From the NCBI GenBank assembly GCA_905182985.1, contig CAJJDN010000095.1:337982-401981 (forward strand): 64,000 nucleotides of DNA, read 5' to 3'. The translations under genes were made by a program, and so were the position numbers. Origin of the DNA: Paramecium sonneborni (Eukaryota; Ciliophora; Oligohymenophorea; Peniculida; Parameciidae). Shown here one piece after another: positions 24,863-36,876 of this stretch. The notes beneath the pieces are model-generated. The model saw only the letters and a program-made list of their open reading frames with translations, did no database searches and had not been told where the DNA came from. Each line of letters begins with the position of its first letter. Within the stretch, counting starts at the first letter, position 1.

Positions 24863-27800
24863 ATGCCGTCATACAAGAATAAACTAGACAGTTTTCACTT
24901 CACTTCACTTATTACCATATTGAAAACATCATTATTGGATTATGATAGTATTCCAATCTTTTTAGGTTATATTTCTAGTGCCATAAGCATTACAATCTTA
25001 ATTTATATACTAATATTAAGTTGTTTGAACATAAAATAAATTGCTATTGTTAAAAAGATCATACTAATTTATGTTGGATTGCTTCCTTAATATTTCTGTT
25101 ATTTATAAATATCTATAACATCACATACATTATTAAAATTAGAAAATAATTTATTTGAATAAATGCTAGGAACTATAACTATTATAATAATATTTATTCA
25201 ATCTTTTTTAAGCTTATTGTTTATGAGGAATACTTATTTTAGTTAAACTATATTATGTAGAGATTTAACAATAATAGGTTTAATATCTCAAATAATGAAA
25301 TTTATGACAATTTTATTTTACTTTTACAATATTGATAGTAATAATACTCTCTATATAATAACGTTGATATGTGCCCTATTATGGACAATATCAGAAGTAG
25401 CTGATATTTTATACTATTTTCCTTATTGTTTATCTGACAATTAATTTTAATTTTGTTTAAATTCAATTAAAATTATAAGTACCATAATGATGATACTGGA
25501 TGCATCAATAGAATTTGAATAAGCAGTGATAATATATTAATTAATACTGAGTGTATTGGGATATTATGCTAGTAGATAGGTTTTTCGAGTTTTTCTCTAT
25601 AATAATTGCTTTAATCTCTTTTCTAAAGCAATTTCTAAGGATTAACAATCTCTTTATTTGAAAATTATTCTATTTCTAAAGGATTAGTAAAAAGAGTAGA
25701 GAAATATTTATCAGTCCTTTTTAAGTTGTAATGTGTTGAATTTGCATAAAAAGTATTGTGAATAGAATTGCTAAGTAATAATTTATTTTAACAAGGCATA
25801 AGTATATACAAACATTCTAGAATGCTTAATATCAAAGATTTTTTAAAATGAGGAGGAGTCCCTTTTTCTTTATAAAATTAGTTATATAGCATTCATAAAG
25901 AAATAATATTCATTGAGCTTAATGAAAATTAAATAGTATCAAATATTTAATGGGCATACTCAAACTTGGTACTTTAAATTAATGGTTCTTGATATTACTA
26001 AAAATATAGAACGAGAAATTTAATAAGTTCTTTATAATAGTAATATAGCTTAAAATTGGAATAGATATACTTATTTAACATCAAAGGATTTAGTTGAATT
26101 TGAACAATAAGAAATTGAATTAATGCCAATGATTGAACAATTGATAAATAAAAAAATAGATATTTGGTAATCACAAATAAGAGGATTTAAAAATATCTAT
26201 GATTTGTAATATAAGCTAATTAATTTTGCAAAATTAATTGATTAAATAAGAAAACAATTAAGTAATATATTTGAAAAAGATATTAACGATATTAGTATTA
26301 GTTTAATAAACAATATTTATCATCTTAGAATTTTATCGTTATATTATTCATTAATAGTGAATGATTAATTGAACAGTTATTTATGCGAAAAATAAATTCA
26401 AGTTGTTTATTATTTTGAATAAACACTTAAATAAAATGAATTAACTTCTTTAGCTTTAATTACTGATAAAATTTCAGTGGTTGCTGTAAGTCTTGTTAAA
26501 AAGTAAGGTGAAATACTAAACAAGAATAAATAAAAAATAGGGAGTTTGTTTGGATATCATAAAAGCAATGAATATAATGCATTATTATCAGTTAATTAAA
26601 TTATACCTGATTTTATTGGTAGTATACATAATGAAATGTTAACAGAATTTCTAAAAAAAGGATAGTCATCTTTTTTTGTTTAATTTAAAACAGTTTTTGG
26701 TAAAAATAAAGATTATTTTATAATGCCATTATAATTAAAATTTTCAAATGACTTTAATTTTGTGGATGATTTTGTAATAAAAGGAGTCATGTATTAAGGA
26801 CAAAAATAATAGGATTTTATATTATTTGATGATCAAGGACATATTTAAGGAATTACTAAATAATTTTATGAAATTTTAATTCGAGATAATTATAAATCTT
26901 ATAAAATAGATTTAGAATAATTAACTAAATAAATGTATATTTATTACTTTATGCCTGAAATCTTTAATATTATTTAAGAATATTAATAATAGAAATAACA
27001 CAATTAATTAGTTTAATTTTTAGAAGACACTCAATTTATAGTGATATAAAATCTAATGGAATTTCATGAAGATTTTTCAAGATCAATTAAAAAGTTTACA
27101 AGACATACAGTTACTGATCCTGCTTTATATGCATCTAGTTATACTAATTGTTCTGAGTTGACAAATAATAATGTAAAAACTATGATGAGAAGAAGAATGT
27201 ATACAGAAATAGATAGAAATTTAATAAATCAAGATTTTGCAAAAAGTGCCATAAAATTTATATATAATAATGTAATTTTAATGATTATGAATAGCTTGAC
27301 AATTATGTGACTTATTTCATAAAATTTCAATTATAATATTATCCTATTCAGAATGAGAAAGTAAAAGGTTTTTATATACTAGAAATAATAGATTATAGAA
27401 AAAATTATGATAAAAAGGTAGGAAGTGAGGCTGTGTTTAAAGATGTTGAGTCTTAAATGAAATAATCAATAAAAATTTAAAGTTAATTTATATAAAGAGT
27501 TTAAAATTAAATTGAATTTGAAGAAATTAATGTTTGTTAAGTAGCTAAATCTAATACAATTACTACTGATAATATAAGATTAGACACAAATGGAAATACA
27601 AGTAAAAGAGTTATTTTTCTTAAACCTGAAATTTAAAGTCAACTTAATGATTTTGCAGGAGTAGAGAAATCAGAATCTAGTTCTGAAGAGAAATAGGAAG
27701 ATTACTTTTCCCCTCCATAATCAAATAGATTATAATTTTGTAAGGAGAATGATAGTATTCAACCTAATTAACAAAGTGTTAAAAATTAGAAAAGGAATAT

Positions 27801-29745
27801 TAGTGAAATGGAAATGGCAATAAATTAAAGCTAATCTAGTGGTGTTTCAAGATAATCAAGTCGAACTAGCACCTATTTCAATAATCTTTTTTTAAATAAA
27901 ATCAGATATACAAATAATATAAAGGCAATAATCTTTATATGTATTTTAACTGTAACAATAAATCTATTTTTGTGCATATTTAATAGCATAAAATTATATT
28001 CTGGTTATTAGAACTTCTAAACCATAACTACAAATATGAAGGTTCCTATGAATTTAAACAGATATTATTCTAAAACTGCAACACTTGCTTGGATCTCTAT
28101 ATGCTCTAATTATAGTATATTAAATATTAGTTAGTTTTAGAAAAATTAAAATTAATATCAGTTGAATTAAATTAATCAATTTATTTTAGGCAATGTATCT
28201 TTAATCTATCCATCTTTAATTGAAACTGAAGAGTAGATACCATATATAAATTAATCTTTAGGATTATATCACTATGAAGAAGTAACGCTTACCTAATTTA
28301 TAGATTACATGAATTTTTTCACTAAATAAATTTTGGTAAATAAAGATATTAATACAGATTATATAGAGGCTATGATTATTTTAAGATATAATGTAAAAAA
28401 CATGAGAAATATCACAATTTAAATTATGGATTAATTAGAAACTCAATTTGAATTAGAGAGAGATTTCTAATTATCTAATCAACTGATTGCTATTATTACA
28501 AACTCTCTTTTAATGCTACTTTTATATACTGTTTAATTCATATTTTGTTTAAAAATTCAAATTTAAAATCAGACACTATCTTTATTAGTAGGAAGAGTAA
28601 AAGAATAAGAAATAATGAATGAGATTGTAAAAACATAGTATCTTTTATAATCCTTAAAAAATATTGCTGGTGAAGATTCATGGAAAAGAATCAATTTTTG
28701 GTCTTATATTTTTTAGAATGATTATGATAATGTATACAAAGCCAGATTAATTTAAAATAAAACAAATAGAACTTCTAATTTAAATTCAAGAATAAAACAC
28801 ATAAGAATTAGATTTAAATTTGAACTTTTAAAATTAATCATCTTTTTAATAATATATTTGTGCTTTATTTGGGGATTATAAATATTATATTCAACTTAAA
28901 CTGAATAAATGACTCCTATTGTAGAATTAGAAGCATAATATGTAAAATTTAGTGTGAATATTGATATTCTAGTTTTCAGTGGATTAATTATAAAATCTCA
29001 ACCTCAGTTATACTAAAATTTTATTGATAATAAAATATTTTCGGAAAAATAGATAAATTTGTTTGATGATGATAATCAAATTATTGAACTATTTAATTCA
29101 TTATAAACTACATTTAGTTTAACAATGAAATCTTTATTTAATGATGTCATTTCAACTTTACCATCAAGTGATGATGTTAGTAATTTAAAGAAATTAATTG
29201 ATTCAGATGTATGTTTAGTACTTTATAATGAAATTCCATTCTGTTAATTTTATAATATTTCTTAAGTTGAATTTATTAATAAATATGGATAGTTTTATGA
29301 ATACGATAATGACTTAGATTATTTAAAAAGTGGAATTCTAGGAATAATGGCCAAATAGGCAAGCTTTTATTAATAAAATTATGGATATGAAATTGAAAAT
29401 GTAAATTTTAATCCAAACTAAAATGAAATCAATTCAGTTTATAATGCGATTGAATTTCATTAAATAATTTTATCTCACTTTAAAGATTCGTATCTCTGTT
29501 TTGTAAAATTTTTAGCACTTCTCACTAAAAATATTTCAGATATCAGATACTCTGATTTCATTATTTTGTTACTCTATATTTACATTGCAGGATTACTATA
29601 TTTCATTTTATATATAATATTCTACTATTTTTGGATAAAGAAATCCAATAAATATATAAGATCTTTAAAATTAAGTTTAGTTGTTATTCCAAATGAATAA
29701 TTATTCAATAGTAGCATTATCAATATATTAAGAAAATTTGATTGA
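24863..29745 (+). CDS. TmcB-like PAS-containing multi-pass membrane protein (copy 3)
   Basis: A 1619-aa member of the same family as the pair at 6617-16722. N-terminal membrane segments (LGYISSAISITILIYILILS and others to about residue 290) are followed by the family Cys motif NLHKKYCEQNC, a helical region, and a PAS-like block (IGSLFGYHKSNEYNALLSVN). The basic region MMRRRMYTEIDRN precedes a Ser-rich cytosolic loop; the C-terminal half has several further membrane segments, ending ...KYIRSLKLSLVVIPNEQLF. Only one intron (27272-27294, 23 nt), against eight and six in the other copies, so it is structurally the most divergent. Start at 24863 is the first ATG in the open frame; stop TGA 29743-29745. 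Confidence 0.87.
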
Positions 29746-29777
29746 ATTAATTAAATTTATATTAATTATAAGATTAT

Positions 29778-29930
29778 ATGTTTTTTTTAGCAGTTGGATT
29801 CTTTATGGGATTACCCCTTGGATTTTATTTTAGAGAGCACAATTTGTAACCACCAGTTGCTATAAATATGGAATCAATTAAAAAGGCTTTTGAGATATTT
29901 GCTGAGAAGGAAGATAAAGATGATGATTGA
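29778..29930 (+). CDS. Single-pass membrane miniprotein, 50 aa
   Basis: A 51-codon frame with a hydrophobic N-terminus (MFFLAVGFFMGLPLGFYF) and a charged, acidic C-terminus (EKEDKDDD). It lies 32 bp after the stop of TmcB-like copy 3 on the same strand. The signal-anchor-then-acidic-tail layout is typical of small mitochondrial or ER membrane subunits, but I recognise no family. Ile/Val-rich chance ORFs occur in this DNA; the contrast between hydrophobic and acidic halves favours a real gene. Confidence 0.5.
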
Positions 29931-30153
29931 TTACAATTAATCTACCTTATATTTTAAGGAGAAATTATATTGATTTAAATTAAAAAATGATTCATCATTG
30001 ATCCCTAACAAATAAAAAAATTAGTTCATTTGAAACAAAACTATAATCTAAATGGGAAAAAATAGTCCATACATATAATTAATTTGTTTAAAGAATATAA
30101 AAAAAGATTTGCATAAATAATAAGGAAATGGTAGAAAATAAAATATAGTGTAT

Positions 30154-30756
30154 TCATTTTTCTTTGTCCTAACAAAAACAACAATTCAAAAACTGAGAAC
30201 ATTTATCTAAAAATGATGACTCTTATTCTTCTACATATGAAGCATATTGTTTTTGAATTAATGGCTCTTCAGAAAGATCATAGATTTAGTTTCTTGAAAA
30301 AAGAAGTTATACTAAGTCTTCTTTAAATTTGATGATTTCTTATTGATTAATAGCACTAGTAAAAAATAATTAAGGATTTTAGAGTTTAAGTATTTTACAA
30401 ATTGATTGCATCATAGCACTATAAGTATGTCGAGATAAATCACTTTTGCATCCAATAAAGAAAATTAGAGATATATCCTTGACAATATGATAATGATATT
30501 CTAGATATTGACAAGGATTTTAATCTTCAAGATTAAGAGCAATGGCAGCTACAGAAACACTTTACTGAATAAAATATTCTTATGAAGGATTACCAGGGTA
30601 ATCATATATTTGCAATTGTAATTTATCTAATTAAACTTTTCTAAACTCCAAGTATTCAGTAGGATAAGTCTTTATCGATTCATTGCACAGAGCATTAATC
30701 AATGCAGTTTTACCAACATTTTAACTCCCTATAAGTAAAATGTGAGTTTATTTCAT
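30154..30756 (-). CDS. Atypical small Ras-like GTPase
   Basis: A 200-aa intronless GTPase. G1 is GSQNVGKT, G3 is DYPGN (DxxG present, but the usual Gln after Gly is replaced by Asn), G4 is CKSD in place of NKxD, G5 is TSAI. There is no clear switch I Thr motif. The C-terminus has clustered cysteines (CCFC then QDKEK) instead of a CaaX or Rab CC/CxC end, so palmitoylation is possible but prenylation is not expected. The lost G4 Asn and missing Gln suggest altered nucleotide affinity or slow hydrolysis. Assignment to Rab, Arf or Ras is not possible from this. Confidence 0.75.
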
Positions 30757-31902
30757 TTAGTTAATTTGATTATAATTTATAATATGAATATAAATTTCAA
30801 CAACACAAATCAATTTTTTTATTTTTTAGTCAAAACAATCTCTATAGAAAAGTTAATTCATATTTTTCTTTGACTTTGTGACATTTTAAAATCATAAATA
30901 ACTAATTAATTCATACTCCTGATTTTGAAGACCTAATTCTTTGTTTTATATATGATGGTTAGTTCTAAATATATTTTATTTTATTTTACTAAAAATTAAT
31001 AAGTAATTAAAATAGTTGAGCAATGTGTTCATAATACAAAAACTAATTTATTTGCAATTTCAATATAATCATAATAATAAATAATTAAGATAGTAGATAA
31101 CTGAGGTGCAGATTTAAAAATAATTTTTATAGTTTTAGAAAAGAGACTATATTGGATTCGAAGAAGCTAAAGCAATAGATGATGGTATAAATGCTGTATT
31201 CTAATTAAGAATAATAATATACCAGCAGAATATCTTTAATTTATTCAAAAGAAAAGGTTATTGATTGGAATAATCAAATCTTAGATTACACAAATAGAAA
31301 TTTGAGGAAATTAGATACATCACTTAAGTACTGTATGAGCTGTATCATTTAAAAAAGTAATAATTCAAAACTTACAGTAGCACTTGTTTTTTGCTTTATA
31401 ACAATTAGTTGATGCTAGTTTTAATACAAATACTGATGGTATAAGCATTGCCATTGTAACTATTATATTTGTATTTGCAATGTTAATATGATTTATAAAA
31501 TTCATTTTATGTCAATTTTTTAATAATTATTTAATTAACACTCAAAAGAAAAATGAAGGTATTGAATTCAATTTTTAAAAATAATATTTATCTTTTCTAC
31601 AAATTCAATTCCAGTGCCATAACTTCCTTTTTATCAATTTTATTTAATTTCAATATTTAAATATTTGTATCACCAAATGTGTTAGATGGCAATTTTAATT
31701 CTTACAAATTGGAAAAAAAAACACACTCTTTATTAAAATAATAAATTATGTTAATTTATATTATAAAGATTTTCTATAATTTAATTTATACATGCCTATA
31801 TAATATCAATTTTAAATTTTCCTTATAAAGAAAATCTTTCTGTCTTAATTTGTGTTATTAAAGTGGAATAAAATCTTGAATATTCCTTATAAAATAATTA
31901 AT
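30757..31902. other. Gap with two weak ORFs
   Basis: About 1.1 kb. ATG 31023 to TGA 31412 (+, 129 codons) contains a charged stretch (SKEKVIDWNNQILDYTNRNL) and a hydrophobic end, loosely like a tail-anchored protein. A further hydrophobic block (ISIAIVTIIFVFAMLI) lies just downstream in another frame. ATG 31553 to TGA 31879 (+, 108 codons) ends 23 bp before the next gene. Neither has a recognisable motif, and both are within the length expected by chance here. Confidence 0.3.
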
Positions 31903-33066
31903 ATGTCAAATCTAGATCCAATTATTTATCCACACTTAAAAATGAATGTGCCTTCATTTTTAATAAAGACTTATGAAATATTGGAAGTATTATTGACTAT
32001 ATTAAAATAAGGATGAATCAATATAAGAAATCATATCTTGGAACAAAGAAGGAACAGCATTTATAGTGTACAATTCGCATGAATTATCATCAAAAGTTTT
32101 AGCCAATTACTTTAAGCATAAAAATTATCCTAGCTTTTTGAGGTAAGTAAATATCTGAAAGTAGATAATTAAATATGTATAACTTTAAAAAGACTCGAAA
32201 TCAATATGGAGCAAGTGAATTTAGACATAAATGGTTTAGAAAGGGTTAAAAGTATTATACTATTAATTCTAATTTTTAGAAACATGATCTAGTATATTAG
32301 ACGTAGAAATCAAGAAGAATCAGATTTAAAAGTAGAAGCAAGAGATTAAAATTAAGAATTCGATACTTATAAAAAAGAACATGAAAATATGAAAATATTG
32401 CTCTATGATCTTTAAGAGACTCACAAAATTATGTCAAACAATTTAGCTAAATCCATTCATTAGTCAACAGAAATGAATAGATAAAATTTTATCACTTTTC
32501 AAGTATGAAAATGTTTAATCTATAGAACATATAAAAAACCTAATTAGAGTTTAATAAAAAATATGAATATTTGTCAATCATGCTAACAAATGTTTTAAAC
32601 AATCTTCCCAATATATGTATAATATACTCTCTAAAAAACAGTAACAAATTTTAGAGAGATGATCAAAATTTGCTAAGATGATTCAAACTTATAACAAACT
32701 TAATATAGTTTAGAAAATGGAACATCATATTAAAATCCATAAGTTATGTCCTATAATCAATTCTAATTTTATGCCTAAAAATAAAAGCCATGTATATTGT
32801 TTTGTTTAAATTTTAAGTTTATTTTTACAACGAGAAATAATAATATTTTTACAACAATACTCCTTAACTAGCCATAACTGACAAGTAGAGCAACTTTTGT
32901 TGTAAGTTTCATTTATTCATAATAAGCTCCAACCACCTATTCATTATAAAGCAGTCAACCAAATTCTCCTTATAGAATCTCAAATAATTAGTAATATCTT
33001 TTAGATTATTCAAATATAGATTAGGTATAAATTACATATTATTTTTAGTAATATCAATAAGTATGA
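31903..33066 (+). CDS. Heat-shock-factor-type transcription factor
   Basis: A 329-aa HSF-family DNA-binding protein. The winged-helix domain is assembled from four exons: VPSFLIKTYEILE, ISWNKEGTAFIV, LANYFKHKNYPSFLRQLNMYNFKK, FRHKWFRKGQ. These are the hallmark HSF positions, including the recognition-helix motif SFLRQLNMYNF. A Lys/Arg patch (RRRNQEE) and a heptad-rich coiled coil (residues ~130-230) follow, fit for trimerisation, then a Gln/Ser/Pro-rich tail (QSSQPNSPYRISNNQQYLL) that may activate transcription. Seven introns: 31987-32011, 32143-32164, 32252-32279, 32503-32525, 32617-32641, 32792-32817, 32902-32926. The sixth and seventh change the frame and restore it, so they stand or fall together. 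Stop TGA 33064-33066. Confidence 0.87.
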
Positions 33067-33078
33067 TTATATAATAAA

Positions 33079-34554
33079 TCATTAATATTCAAATTCTAAA
33101 TTAATTAATCCATTATTTTAGATAATTCTGTTAAAATTATATTGTTATAGATTCTCGAATTATTGGTGGTTCATCATTCTATGTTCTTTATGTAGATTCT
33201 CAATGTTATGAATGATCATAATTTTGGTTGATAAGATTTTCTATACTAAGGAGATCTAGTTCTACTGTATTATGAAGTATTTGAAAGTGATTAGGATTAA
33301 ACACATTTGATATTTCTTTAGAATTGACATGTTTCTATTCTATATATTTAACGATCCATTTTTAATTTCTATTCCTAGTCTTTCTAATTAAAACTTATAA
33401 TGGAAAAAGAAGAAACTTTTTTATAGGATTTAGATTTAGCTCTCTTATTCACTTTTTTGAATCAATTTTATCTTCACTAATTCAACATCTTTTATATCAG
33501 AATATTAGATCTCTCTTATTAAAAAGAGTCCATCTGATTAACCTATATGAATATATCTTAATATTAATTAATCATTAGTATCCAAAACTGATTTCTTGTT
33601 TCTTGTTTATTCATAATCCTCAATAATTTTTATATTTTGTTCTTTAAATATAATATAATTATAATTTCTTTTATTTCTATTACAAGGTTCTAGAATATAC
33701 TGACATACAGGAGGTTATAAGTTACATTATTTTTATTGAATATCTGATAAATAAGTATCTCTATTATGAAGCACTTTGATTGCTTCTTTAATAAATCATT
33801 TAAATAACCTTTTTTGAATAATCTTATCTAACAAATTATAGTATTTTATTATTTATAAAGATTCTATTGTACTCTTTTACAAACTATTCTCTATCTTCGT
33901 AACTTTAGATAAAATTTTCAAATGACTCAATAAATTGTTAGATGGGAAAAATTAAACTAATCATTATATTGCAATAAACTTGTTTCTACCAACAATTTTG
34001 CATATGAATAATTAATTAAGGTATAAGAATATTAGAAGATTTTTAATTATGTAATTATTCAATTAAACTCCATAAAATGAATATAATAATTTTTTGGTAA
34101 CATAGTCTCAAATAAAATACATAAAACCAGAAGGTTTCCTTATATAAGATCCAGTTTAAACCTCTTCATTGTAATGCTGAAGAAAATTATATGCTATATA
34201 ATTAAATCCTTAACTGTATTCAATTTATGAATTTAAAACATTGCTAAATTTTATTTATTATTCTTTATCCTAAGTTGTTCTTACAACATCCTTTTTTATA
34301 ATTTTTTTAAATTAAGAGGGAAAATGCTCAATATTCTGTATATTCAAATAATACTATGTGTTGGAATCCATATCATAATTTATATTTGACAACATTTTCC
34401 AAAATTATTTCAGAACATGCTCTCTTAAAATTATTTTCAGTGTCTAATTCACGCCACTATAAAAATTTTTAGATATTCTCAATAACTAAAATTTATAATT
34501 TTTATATTGCATCTTTATCTTCATTAAATAATTAGTAGAATTTTGTTTATTCAT
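33079..34554 (-). CDS. TBC-domain Rab GTPase-activating protein
   Basis: A 477-aa protein that should speed GTP hydrolysis on a Rab. The TBC domain starts near residue 25 (YSGVNQTLK...LREHVLKQFWKML). The dual fingers are present: the Arg finger in IIKKDVVRTTQD and the Gln finger in EYSQGFNYIA. Next come EETFWFYVFYLRLC, as in other TBC domains, and a long charged C-terminal region. Two introns: 34139-34161 (23 nt) and 33690-33708 (19 nt). The second is unusually short and inferred from a frame change. It lies tail-to-tail with the HSF gene (12 bp between stops) and near a Rab gene at 35033, though there is no evidence that the two proteins pair. Confidence 0.85.
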
Positions 34555-35032
34555 TGTTAGAAGATAGTTTCGATAGAATTAATTTAAATTAGAAAATAAT
34601 AAAATATATTTAAGAATAATAGGTTTAAAGAAAACTAAACAATTTTAAACTCTCAGTATCATTAACAATAATAAATTAAAAGTATTTTATTCAATATTAA
34701 GTTCTTTAAATAATTATTTTTTATATATCTATTTTCAATCTAGAAAACTTCTTATTTTATATAATTTTTATTATTGTTACTTCTTTGAGTTATAAAAGAA
34801 ATAATATTTATTGTAATTTAAAAATTTTCTAATTTTTTTTCCTCCTTCTAAGTTATGGCTTAAATTTTAATACTTATTTGTTTTTTGTTATTATTTTTGA
34901 AAATAAAATTCATTTGATTATTAATAGCTTTGAATAAATAACAATTTAATGAGAATTGATAGAGATGTGAAAAATAAAATAATAAAAAAAAACCTATAAT
35001 ATTCGATCATTTTTAATTTAATATTTCTAACA
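34555..35032. other. AT-rich divergent intergenic region
   Basis: 478 bp between the 5' ends of the TBC and Rab genes, with long A and T runs. It must hold both promoters. No RNA gene or conserved site was seen. Confidence 0.5.
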
Positions 35033-35833
35033 ATGTCTTAAATTAAAAGTAAATTCAAACACTTAAATAGTTATCTTACTTGGTGATAGTGGAGTAGGCA
35101 AAACAACAATTCTGCACAAGTAACTTTACTGAATGAGATCAAGCTTTTTAGATATGAATTAATAACTTGAAACCACAATTGGAGTTTAACATCATTCATT
35201 TTCTAGAAATAATATTAAATTCTCAATTTGGGATACTGCTGGATAAGAAAAATATAGATCTATTGTCTCTAGGTTTATCATTTATAATTGAATATAGTCA
35301 TTATAAAAGAGCGAAAGCAGCTTTATTAATTTATGATTGTTCAAATGAAGAAACCTTATTACATATAGATAAATGGATTGAAGAATTAATATTCTAGGTT
35401 GGAACAAAAATAATATTGATTTTAATAGGAGTATTTAAACCATTTTACCTTATTATAGAATAAAACAGACTTACCAAAATTTGATTTTAATGAATCTGTT
35501 TAGAACTTGTAGGATAAATATGAAATAATTTATCATACATAAACAAATCATAATGATCCTGAATTTAAAGATAAAATGAATCAATTGTTCGATTAAATTA
35601 GTATAAGTAATATTTTACATTATTTTTTATGTTTGGGATTACTTATTCAAAATTAACAACATTCATCAACTAAATAAATATTTGGATAGACATAAAATGT
35701 CATACCAATAAAATCATCTACACTTTTTAATAATTATTAATAAGGAGATCCTGAAATAATATAAATTGATAAGGATAAACTTTAGGATGTTTAAGGAGGT
35801 GTTTAAAATGATAGGGAATCTTGTGAGTGTTGA
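35033..35833 (+). CDS. Rab-family small GTPase
   Basis: A 235-aa vesicle-traffic GTPase. Seen: P loop LLGDSGVGKTT, switch I ETTIGVQHHSF, WDTAGQEKYRSIV, AALLIYDCSNEE, LIGNKTDL, and a C-terminal CEC geranylgeranylation motif. Four introns: 35049-35070 (22 nt), 35120-35137 (18 nt), 35273-35297 (25 nt), 35431-35458 (28 nt). The 18-nt intron removes an in-frame TGA and leaves 17 residues between GKT and TIG, the standard Rab spacing; a 24-nt alternative leaves only 15. The segment just after the G domain (SISNILHYFLCLGLL) is unusually hydrophobic and may hide another splice event. Confidence 0.92.
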
Positions 35834-35946
35834 TTATATTTTATCAAAATAACTAATTTTTAGAATTATTATTATTATAATATTCATTAAATTAAAACGT
35901 TAAGAATTTACTGAAAATTTTAGTATAATTAAATTAATTGATAGAA

Positions 35947-36802
35947 TCAAGAAGTATAGGTTTTCTTTTTTATATAGAGATTATAAACTTATAGTTTTTA
36001 TTCTAATGATTTTGAAGCTATTTACCGCTCCAAATTAATACTGTCAATTTATGTTGATTAATTTTATAAAAAACCGGTTCTCATCTAATTGTAAAATTAT
36101 TCTAAGACTTCTTAATGAGCTTTAATATCTATTTCAATTAGATCTGATGATTTTTATTGATTACAAATTTGTTTGGCGCATAATTTTAATAAAACAATAA
36201 ATTCATAAAATGGCTAAATTAGATCTATCTTTTCAACTTTTGGTTATATAATTTTAAACATAGATTAAATATAAATGCTACGCCAATTGAAATAATTATC
36301 CTTCCACCATTATTCTTATTTTCTTATTAATGTATTAACTGCTAATAACACTTCAATTGAGACCTAAGGAAGTTCCAATATAAATTACTTAAACAAGTTG
36401 GGCTTAATAATATTGAAAAAGTTCTACAGCATTTTCATTAAAACTAGTTTATAGTTCTTAAGCTTCTACTGAAACTTCTATGAGTTATTTAAGTAAATAA
36501 ATTAATTAGATGGCTGCATCAGTTTCTTAATTAAAGTTCCTTATTAAAATAACTGTTTTATTGTTTAAAATAGTTTTAACTTCATTAATTGCTACCCAAG
36601 TTTTACCTTCCTTTACTATTCTATTTTTGTTAATATGTTTAGATAAAAATGCTGATAGATCTGGGAAATTTAATTTTTCTAAACTTATCGAATCAAAAAA
36701 ATGCATCAATTCTCTTATTGAACCAAATTATGAACTTAGATCTGTTTAATCTATTTTTTTGACTGGATTGTTAGTATTTTTTTAAGATTAACAAGTTCCC
36801 AT
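35947..36802 (-). CDS. Dual-acylated protein of unknown function, 276 aa
   Basis: Starts MGTCQSQKNTNN: Gly2 with a small/polar residue 6 and Cys4, a typical N-myristoylation plus palmitoylation signature, so membrane attachment (perhaps ciliary or cortical) is likely. The rest is mostly helical and charged, without a domain I recognise (for example FPDLSAFLSKHINKNRIVKE, KQEQWWKDNYFNWRS). One 25-nt intron, 36364-36388. The start was chosen because the upstream ATG is in frame and gives the acylation motif. Same strand as the kinase gene upstream; its ATG lies 74 bp past the kinase stop. Confidence 0.7.
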
Positions 36803-36876
36803 AATAATAAAATAAATAAATTTGATAATAATAGTATATCGATAATTGACGAAAATATATTGTATAAATAGAAAAA

